A stretch of 64,000 bases of DNA, from assembly GCA_903871465.1 (NCBI GenBank), contig CAIQHB010000013.1, forward strand, positions 18,568-82,567. The letters run 5' to 3'. Source of the DNA: an uncultured Methanosarcinales archaeon (GTDB lineage Archaea; Halobacteriota; Methanosarcinia; Methanotrichales; Methanotrichaceae). Below, piece after piece: positions 58,421 to 64,000 of the stretch. Position numbers and translations under genes: made by a program. The notes under the pieces are model-generated. The model ran no database searches and had not been told where the DNA came from. It was given only the letters and a program-made list of their open reading frames with translations. Every line of letters begins with the position of its first letter. The stretch's first letter is position 1.

Positions 58421-61025
58421 TTCTCTCTCGATGTCTTTTCTGGTATTCAGCAAGACGGTTCAGGGCATCGCGTGGCGTCAGGGAGTCCAGGTCCAGACCC
58501 ATGATCTCTTCCAGTATGGGGTCCAATTTTGATGCCGCAAGGATCTTTTCGCCCTCGCCCGGGCCTTCAAAGAATATGAGCTGGGTATATCTTGAGGCCT
58601 TTTTCAGCCTGCTGCCTTTGGAAAGTGGCTCTATCACCGCCTCTTTCTCTATCTCCTTGAGGATCTCATCAGCTCTCCGGGTCACGGCCTCCGGAACTCC
58701 TGCCAGGCGTGCGACATGCACGCCGTAGCTCTTGTCAGTGGCTCCCGGAACTACCGTACGCAGGAAGGTAATGGTCCCTCTCTCTTCTTTTACTGCTATG
58801 CTATAATTTCGAACTCCTGGCAGAATGCTCTCAAGCTGCGTAAGCTGATGGTAGTGCGTGGCAAAGACACACTTGCATTTGATGGTGCTGTGCAGGTATT
58901 CCGATATAGCCCAGGCAAGGGATAGGCCGTCGAAGGTGCTGGTTCCCCGGCCGACCTCGTCCAGAAGAACCAGGCTGTCTTTCGTGGCGGCAGCGAGGAT
59001 GGTGGCAATCTCCGTCATCTCAACCATAAATGTGCTCTGGCCGCTAGAGAGGTCGTCGTATGCTCCAACCCGGGTGAAGATGCGGTCGACTATGGAGAGC
59101 GAAGCAAAAGTGGCCGGCACAAAGGATCCTGCCTGAGCCATGACGGACGAGAGCGCTATTTGGCGCATGAAGGTGGACTTTCCTGCCATATTCGGGCCGG
59201 TGAGGATGATGAGCCGGTTATGATCTCCGTCCAGGAGAACATCGTTAGGGACATAGCCCCCACGCATGGCTTTGTCCAGGACTGGATGCTTGTTGCCGCG
59301 CAGAGTCAGCTTTCCTTCTTCATTGAATTCGGGCTTGACCAGGGCGTTTTCCACGGCCGCCGCGGCCAGGGCGAGCAGCACATCCAATTCCGCGAGTGCG
59401 GTTGCCCTCTCCTGGATAGATCGGGCCTGTGCCCCGATCTTATCTCGCACTTGATTGAATATCTCCTGCTCCAGGGAGGTCGCCCTTTCCTGGGCGGACA
59501 GGACTTTGGATTCCATCTCTTTCAGTTCCGGGGTGATGAAGCGCTCTGCATTGGCCAGAGTCTGCTTGCGGATGTAATTCTCAGGAACCAGATGCAAATT
59601 CGTCCGCGAGACCTCCAGATAGTAGCCGAAGACATTATTATATGATATCTTGAGAGATTTGATGCCGGTTCGCTCTTTCTCAGCGCTTTCCAGACGTGAG
59701 ATCCAGCCCTTCCCGTCTCGCAGCAGCTCTCGAAGCTGGTCTATCTCCGGATCGAAGTGGTCTTTTATCACGCCGCCGTCTCGCAAGTGGACGGGAGATT
59801 CTTCAATTATCGAACTATCTATGAGGGAGACGATCTCCTCCAGAGGACAGAGCTCGCCAAAAAGGTCTTGCAGGTAGATAGATTTCGCATCTAGCAGGGT
59901 CTTTTGGAGACGCGGCAGCCTTTCCAGTGTGCTCTTTAGGACCACCAGCTCTTTTGGATTGGCGGACTTGCAGGTAACCCGGCTCACCAGCCTCTCCAGG
60001 TCGGAGGCGCCCTTCAGCTCTTCGGCAAGTCTTGTGCGGAGCCTGGAGCCCAGGCAGAGCTCTTCTACGGCGTCCAGCCTTCTCGTGATCCGTTCTTTAT
60101 CGAGCAGAGGCATCTGTATCCAGCGACTCAGGGTCCGAGCGCCCATGGCGGTCCTGGTCTGGCTCAGAAACTCCAAGAGAGTGCCTCGCCGGGAACGGTC
60201 CCGGATGTTTCTCAAGATCTCCAGATTGCGAAGCGTGACCTCATCCAGCACCATGTACTCGGTACCAGAGTAGAGCCGAATGTCATTCAAGTGCCCCAAT
60301 GCATCGAAGTGAGTGCTGTGCAGATAGGTGAGAATGGCTCCGCAGGCCCTCTGAGCCAGGGGCTTCATCTCCAGCCGAAACCTCTGGGCCCAATCGGAGC
60401 CGAAGCGGCTCTCCAAGGCGGCTGCGGTCTTTTCAGGAGCGAAGGCCGCCTCCTCCAGTATCTGCAGGCTGGTGCCCTCCCACTGGATGGGGTTGGATGC
60501 GATGCACTCGGCGGGCCGGAACCTAGCCAGCTCAGAATGCAATCTCTCCGCCGGGATCTCTGTGGTCAGGAACTCGCCGGTAGAGACATCCACAAAAGCA
60601 AGCCCTACTTCACCCTCCTTTTCCACAACGGCGGCAAGAAAATTGTTGGAGGCTTCGTCCAGCATGGAGGGCTCGATGATCGTGCCCGGAGTAACAACGC
60701 GGGTGACCTCTCGCTTCACCAGGCCTTTAGCGAGCTTGGGGTCCTCCACCTGGTCGCAGATGGCCACCTTGTGCCCGGCCCGGATGAGCTTGGCCAGGTA
60801 TGCATCCAGGGCATGGTAGGGTACACCCGCCAGAGGAATCTTGTTCCCTTCGTCATCCTTCTGGCGTGAGGTGAGGGTGATGTTCAGATCGCGGGCGACG
60901 ATAACGGCATCCTCGGCAAAGGTCTCGTAGAAGTCGCCAACCCGGAATAGTAGTAATGCATCCGGGTACTGCTTCTTCTCCCGGTAATACTGCTCCATGA
61001 GGGGCGATAGCTTAGATGCGGGCAT
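58398..61025 (-). CDS. mutS: DNA mismatch repair protein MutS
   Basis: This is canonical 875-aa MutS. The mismatch-recognition domain has FYETFAEDAVIVARDL (the Phe-x-Glu motif at GDFYE, about residues 31-35). Walker A GPNMAGKSTFMRQIAL is near residue 616, the signature LLDEVGRGTSTFDGLSLAWAI follows, and FATHYHQL is present. It binds mispaired bases and, with MutL, starts repair. It lies upstream of mutL with short overlap. The region upstream holds an inverted repeat TACATATA/TATATGTA that may be the promoter. Confidence 0.96.
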   Translation of the reverse strand: MPASKLSPLMEQYYREKKQYPDALLLFRVGDFYETFAEDAVIVARDLNITLTSRQKDDEGNKIPLAGVPYHALDAYLAKLIRAGHKVAICDQVEDPKLAKGLVKREVTRVVTPGTIIEPSMLDEASNNFLAAVVEKEGEVGLAFVDVSTGEFLTTEIPAERLHSELARFRPAECIASNPIQWEGTSLQILEEAAFAPEKTAAALESRFGSDWAQRFRLEMKPLAQRACGAILTYLHSTHFDALGHLNDIRLYSGTEYMVLDEVTLRNLEILRNIRDRSRRGTLLEFLSQTRTAMGARTLSRWIQMPLLDKERITRRLDAVEELCLGSRLRTRLAEELKGASDLERLVSRVTCKSANPKELVVLKSTLERLPRLQKTLLDAKSIYLQDLFGELCPLEEIVSLIDSSIIEESPVHLRDGGVIKDHFDPEIDQLRELLRDGKGWISRLESAEKERTGIKSLKISYNNVFGYYLEVSRTNLHLVPENYIRKQTLANAERFITPELKEMESKVLSAQERATSLEQEIFNQVRDKIGAQARSIQERATALAELDVLLALAAAAVENALVKPEFNEEGKLTLRGNKHPVLDKAMRGGYVPNDVLLDGDHNRLIILTGPNMAGKSTFMRQIALSSVMAQAGSFVPATFASLSIVDRIFTRVGAYDDLSSGQSTFMVEMTEIATILAAATKDSLVLLDEVGRGTSTFDGLSLAWAISEYLHSTIKCKCVFATHYHQLTQLESILPGVRNYSIAVKEERGTITFLRTVVPGATDKSYGVHVARLAGVPEAVTRRADEILKEIEKEAVIEPLSKGSRLKKASRYTQLIFFEGPGEGEKILAASKLDPILEEIMGLDLDSLTPRDALNRLAEYQKRHRERNGQDQTS

Positions 61026-61338
61026 TATGGTCCATTGGTATTGAAATCCTTGTGCTCATCTTCTTTCGATTTTTCCTTTTTCGATTGAAATGGCTTTCTT
61101 ATTGCATTACCGTTCTGCATAGCCAACCAAAAAGGCTTTGGTTGAGGATATTTCAACTTCAAAGTATTCTCTACATATAAATATATGTATTTTTAATGTT
61201 TTGGCTTAACGAAAGATCACAAGATATATCTAGTTACAGTCCTTACAGCGTTGCCATGCACAAGGGCGTAGGCGGAATTGAAGCCAGAGGCATGCTTGTG
61301 CCTGAATCTATGAATGCTGCTGAGGTGAGGCAGGGCGC
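61026..61338. other. intergenic region between mutS and the toxin-antitoxin pair
   Basis: No gene is visible. The perfect inverted repeat TACATATA-AA-TATATGTA (61172-61189) stands in an AT-rich stretch about 150 bases from both flanking genes and could be a promoter/operator element for one or both. Confidence 0.4.
61172..61189. promoter_or_regulatory. AT-rich perfect inverted repeat
   Basis: TACATATA and TATATGTA separated by two A residues. The position between mutS (minus) and the RelE-type module (plus) suits a divergent promoter or operator. Confidence 0.4.
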
Positions 61339-61590
61339 ATGAATGCCAAAAAACAGACGAACGCACCCGGAAAGAAACCGGCGTCCGATCATGTGGCCGC
61401 AAGAATGCCCGCAACTAGCCGAATTCCCGTATCGAAAGTTGTTTGGGGGGAGCTAGCAGGGCTCAAAAAACCAGGAGAAACTTACGATCACCTCTTAGAG
61501 GGAATGATAGAACGAGAAAAAAAAACCCGGCTATTTGAGGATATGGACCGCATTGAGAAGAGAGGCCGGTTTGTGGCAATGAAATGGTAA
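61339..61590 (+). CDS. probable antitoxin of a RelE-type module
   Basis: The 83-aa protein has a basic, disordered N-terminus (MNAKKQTNAPGKKPASDHVA), then a segment RIPVSKVVWGELAGLKKPGETYDHLLEGMIEREKKTRLFEDM that resembles the strand-helix-helix of a ribbon-helix-helix or related antitoxin. It overlaps the RelE-like gene by 7 bases, the standard order. The start has GAGGTGAGG upstream. Confidence 0.65.
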   Translation: MNAKKQTNAPGKKPASDHVAARMPATSRIPVSKVVWGELAGLKKPGETYDHLLEGMIEREKKTRLFEDMDRIEKRGRFVAMKW

Positions 61591-61886
61591 ACTTCTGTGT
61601 TCTTATCGATGAAGATGCACAGGTGTTCCTTGATAATCTGCCAATAAAGAGTCATGATATAGTAAAAGCTAAGCTCCGGGTCCTTGAATATGATCCCTTC
61701 CCAGGCAAAGGCGGTGACAAAGAGCTGCTCAATTCTCCAAAGCACAAAGGACTTTATCGACTGCATATTGCCAGATCATATACTGCTTTTTATCACATCT
61801 TTCTCGATGAAATGACCGTGAAAATCTTATGGCTCGGCACCATCGAGCAGGCACATAAGCAATACGGTCGATCCAAAAAGAAATGA
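61584..61886 (+). CDS. RelE/ParE-superfamily toxin
   Basis: The 100-aa protein has the RelE/ParE fold pattern: an N-terminal helix (FLDNLPIKSHDIVKAKLRVLEYDPFPG), KELLNSPKHKGLYRLHIARSYTAFYHIFLDEMTVKILWLGT and a basic C-terminus HKQYGRSKKK. The YRLHIARSYTAFY region corresponds to the strand that places the RelE catalytic arginines. RelE toxins cleave mRNA in the ribosome A site. It pairs with the gene just upstream. Confidence 0.8.
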   Translation: MVNFCVLIDEDAQVFLDNLPIKSHDIVKAKLRVLEYDPFPGKGGDKELLNSPKHKGLYRLHIARSYTAFYHIFLDEMTVKILWLGTIEQAHKQYGRSKKK

Positions 61887-62126
61887 ATTGAGATCGTTTG
61901 GAGCCTCTTCTTGCGTGAAACCGCGCTCTACCGACTACGGCCACACGGAGTCGCCGAGCGGGCTGCCCTGTCTCCCCTTCGGTTTTAACCGGAGGCTTGC
62001 GATGTTTCGACCACAGAGTTCACGAAGCTCACAGAGAATGTTCGGAGACGAACTAAAGACCGGAAAGCCATAGTAGCCTGAGATTGGTGAATTGCGTTGC
62101 CTATTTGTGCCAGACGATCGTATATC
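61887..62126. other. gene-free stretch after the RelE-like gene
   Basis: No gene is called. It has patchy palindromes, including CCGGTTAAAACCGAAGGG on the minus strand, and a purine-rich ACCACAGAGTTCACGAAGCT that looks like the ACAGAG-type repeats often seen as spacer debris in environmental genomes. A tRNA was considered and rejected. Confidence 0.3.
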
Positions 62127-62807
62127 TTATCGATTCTTGCTTCTGGTAACATTAACTTTGCCTGTTGTATTCTCGGAGCCGCTTACTATTATCTGTAAGG
62201 CGTCATTGAACGCTTTTGATCCGTCAGGTCCGGATGCCTTAATAGTTGCATTATAAGCGCCAGATCCTACGCTGACATTCCAGATTCCGGAATATTCATT
62301 CTCAGACGATTGTTTCAAATTCACCCTGCCAGCATCCAATCCGGCTGAATTCTTGATGTCCGCGTAAACCATCAAATTGGTCAAATCTGCCGCTCTCGAT
62401 GGGCTATCTCGAGTTGCTAAGTTACGGCTGATGTTCCCGAAGACTGCTACTATTTTGACCTCATCATTGAATTTTGCAGGATTGGGCACAGCATACAAGT
62501 CGTTAAGATGAATGTCGAATATTGATGTAGAGTTGTGCTCCGGCGTTGCAGCTATGTTATTCGCTGTATTTGATTCTTCACTAGCTTTTTTCCTGGCATC
62601 GATTTGTGCATCCAGGAGTCTAGCCTGCTGCGCGCCATTCAGAGTGGATGGCGTTTCCTGTATAGTGTTTCCATCTAAAAAAGAAGTTGCACTTTTGGTC
62701 CAGTCCGGTTGCTCTCCACTGCAAGCCGGACATGTCGCCAATGTCGCATGAGCTGAACTGGATATGAACATAAGTGCGAGAATCAGTAGGATCTCTGAAT
62801 TTCTCAT
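62127..62807 (-). CDS. exported protein with Ig-like domain, 226 aa
   Basis: The signal peptide MRNSEILLILALMFISSSAHA is followed by a short CPAC (residues about 26-29), a Gln/Asn-rich linker and a C-terminal beta-sandwich-like domain (YAVPNPAKFNDEVKIVAVFGNISRNLA, YSGIWNVSVGSGAYNATIKASGPDGSKAFNDALQIIVSG) resembling Ig/CARDB-like surface domains. Several N-glycosylation sequons are seen. It is probably a cell-surface or adhesion protein. No partner gene is evident. Confidence 0.65.
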   Translation of the reverse strand: MRNSEILLILALMFISSSAHATLATCPACSGEQPDWTKSATSFLDGNTIQETPSTLNGAQQARLLDAQIDARKKASEESNTANNIAATPEHNSTSIFDIHLNDLYAVPNPAKFNDEVKIVAVFGNISRNLATRDSPSRAADLTNLMVYADIKNSAGLDAGRVNLKQSSENEYSGIWNVSVGSGAYNATIKASGPDGSKAFNDALQIIVSGSENTTGKVNVTRSKNR

Positions 62808-63078
62808 AATATCTCCTTCTTGAATTCTAAACTCGGGCCAGAGTTCATTTCATGCCCCTGCCACATTTCCTATCAGGTCCGGACTTATCTTCTTGGCGCT
62901 TCAACACGCTAAAGGCCAGATTTCCACGAGCTATACGAGCGGACCCAAGAGGAGATCGGGATTGTGGAAGGGAACCAGACCGCAAACTTTTGTGGTGCAT
63001 CGTTTGCATCGATCGAGCAAGGGGCAAGCTTATATTTCAATACCCTCTAATATATATAAAAATTTATGAGGATAGATA
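62808..63078. other. intergenic region between two divergent exported-protein genes
   Basis: No supported gene. The AT-rich TAATATATATAAAAATTTATG just before 63079 is the likely promoter of the next gene, giving a very short leader. Confidence 0.35.
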
Positions 63079-63453
63079 ATGACGAAGATTTTACTCTTGC
63101 CCATAATACTCGCAGTTTTTCTGGGCACAACGTTGGCTTTAGATCTAACTGGCGATTGGAGAGCGAGCACTGGCGAGAATTTCTATATTAGACAGGTCAA
63201 TAATACTGTCTGGAGTTATGGTGAATCGATCCCAACGAATGGGAATTGGACCAGTGTCGCCTATGGCACCTTAGAAGGCAACAAAGTGTCGCTGGACTGG
63301 GCCGATGTGCCCAAGGGAAATGCATCTTTGATGGGTACTCTCATGCTGAATGTCTCCTCCGATAACGAGCTGCAAGTGATAGATCAGACTGGCGGATGGG
63401 GTGGCAAGGAGTGGAAGCAAGTCAAGTTAATGAAGATTCGCGGTGGGTTTTGA
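63079..63453 (+). CDS. small exported protein, 124 aa
   Basis: The signal peptide MTKILLLPIILAVFLGTTLA precedes a beta-rich mature protein: LDLTGDWRASTGENFYIRQVNNTVWSYGES, GNWTSVAYGTLEGNKVSLDWADVPKG and GTLMLNVSSDNELQVIDQTGGWGG. This looks like a lipocalin-like or similar small beta-barrel with the usual 'GDWxxS...IxQxxNxVxWxG' pattern found in exported proteins. The function is unknown. It is the last complete gene before the right edge. Confidence 0.6.
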   Translation: MTKILLLPIILAVFLGTTLALDLTGDWRASTGENFYIRQVNNTVWSYGESIPTNGNWTSVAYGTLEGNKVSLDWADVPKGNASLMGTLMLNVSSDNELQVIDQTGGWGGKEWKQVKLMKIRGGF

Positions 63454-63777
63454 TGATCTACGCGATCATCGCCTGGTAGAGAGCGAGGGTTGACGAGCGG
63501 ATCCCAGCTCTAAGCAGTGCGTGTAACTTGAAATACGCATCCTTTTTTCCGGCTATCACTTAACAGGTCCTAAATCACTTCCGGCAAACTACACATTCCA
63601 GTACACTGTGGAATGATCTATCGGCAATTGTCCGATACGGTTAATCAGATCAGCATCAGCTAGAATCAACGGCGAGCATATTATCCCAAATTACTATGCA
63701 TGGAGCCAAACAGGTAGCAGTAAATCCAAATTAGTAAGTTTGGCAAGTGTTTGTGGTTTAACCGCGACAATCAAACT
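63454..63777. other. gene-free stretch before the nested hairpin
   Basis: No ORF with a recognisable motif is present; it may be remnants of a mobile element whose end is the hairpin at 63778-63832. Confidence 0.3.
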
Positions 63778-63832
63778 GCGTGCGGCCACCCCACCCTAAA
63801 CTAAAGGATGGGGTATGCTTCGGGCCGCACGC
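63778..63832. repeat. nested hairpin: 10-bp perfect outer stem and GC-rich inner stem
   Basis: GCGTGCGGCC (63778-63787) pairs perfectly with GGCCGCACGC (63823-63832). Inside, ACCCCACCC (63788-63796) pairs with GGATGGGGT (63806-63814) with one mismatch, leaving a 9-base loop TAAACTAAA and an 8-base bulge. This kind of subterminal hairpin is typical of IS200/IS605-type element ends; alternatively it is a structured RNA or terminator. No transposase gene is in view. Confidence 0.55.
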
Positions 63833-63920
63833 CCTCACGCCCGGTTCTATGGAATCCAGAAATAGTGGCAAATGGCCTCTACATTCTCCATGTTACCGAT
63901 TTTCTTTAATATCATCTTTT

Positions 63921-64000
63921 CTATCCCTTCTTCATCTCATCTAGATCATTGATAATCTCGACGTACTGCCGGACCAGGGATTTACTCATCTCCAGCTCTG
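63921..64000 (-). CDS. 3' end of a minus-strand gene (partial)
   Basis: From the right edge the minus strand reads ELEMSKSLVRQYVEIIND followed by LDEMKKG and a TAG at 63921-63923. The helical, charged sequence reads as the C-terminus of a real protein. The rest lies outside the window, so no family can be named; the SKSLVRQYVEI helix is compatible with a DNA-binding or transposase-type helix. Confidence 0.4.
   Translation of the reverse strand, partial: ELEMSKSLVRQYVEIINDLDEMKKG

Noticed and set aside
61900..62000. tRNA-like stretch (GTAGTCGGTAGAGCGC on the minus strand)
   Set aside because: Acceptor and T-arm pairing could not be completed and no matching 3' half is present.
62845..63079. 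overlapping short frames between two exported-protein genes
   Set aside because: Both strands open by chance in a GC-rich spacer; no start signals.
1..64000. CRISPR array or rRNA genes
   Set aside because: No regularly spaced repeats and no rRNA-like sequence were seen on reading.

Overview
The window reads as chromosome of an acetate-using methanogenic archaeon, most like Methanothrix (Methanosaeta). The argument rests on gene content, not on a database match. A complete acetyl-CoA decarbonylase/synthase (CODH/ACS) operon, cdhA-cdhB-cdhC-[two tiny genes]-cooC-cdhD-cdhE, lies at 42227-50696. The information-processing genes are archaeal: S15, RecJ/GAN-type DHH nuclease, KEOPS Pcc1, the methanogen-type (class 2) seryl-tRNA synthetase, RtcB with archease, TrmJ and TFE. 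The DUF39/NIL-ferredoxin pair of the methanogen homocysteine pathway is also present. No rRNA, tRNA, intact insertion sequence or CRISPR array was recognised.

Layout. 1-9 kb: a short MutS-like ATPase, a DEAD-box helicase with a strong terminator, then a loose accessory stretch with a secreted protein, a decayed K+-channel gene, an unlisted 58-aa zinc ribbon, an AlkD-type repair protein, a NosD-like exported beta-helix protein, a truncated acetyltransferase and an Fe/Mn superoxide dismutase. 9-19.3 kb: anaerobic ribonucleotide reductase, ferredoxin and DUF116, then two tight housekeeping runs, rps15-recJ-pcc1-serS and archease-rtcB-trmJ, several of whose genes overlap by ATGA. 19.3-20.6 kb: two small toxin-antitoxin-like modules. 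20.8-26.6 kb: two glycosyltransferases, dodecin, a HEAT-repeat protein and indolepyruvate:ferredoxin oxidoreductase (iorAB). 26.8-31.8 kb: two radical-SAM proteins, a small DUF2551-like protein, and the aspartate-semialdehyde sulfurtransferase pair. 32.1-38.4 kb: a 1286-aa TPR protein, an unknown protein, a DUF364-like protein and an orphan molybdate/tungstate-binding protein. 39.7-50.7 kb: a three-gene cobamide cluster (cobD, cysteine-rich protein, cbiB) divergent from the CODH/ACS operon, whose CdhD/CdhE subunits need that cofactor. 50.8-64 kb: a secreted Gly/Cys-tailed protein, a methyltransferase, a TPR protein, several winged-helix regulators including TFE, an AIR-synthase-like protein, mutL-mutS, a RelE-type toxin-antitoxin pair, two secreted proteins and, near the right edge, a large nested hairpin.

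The most unusual feature is a pair of 56- and 58-aa proteins between cdhC and cooC. They share one architecture: a basic MQLKLK start, an Ala/Pro linker and a short beta-like tail. They look like a duplicated tethering or assembly peptide of the CODH/ACS complex. Other points of interest are the secreted protein with a Gly-rich CGC tail directly after the operon terminator, an unrecognised partner of a ribbon-helix-helix regulator, the nested hairpin at 63778-63832, and a scatter of lineage-specific exported proteins.
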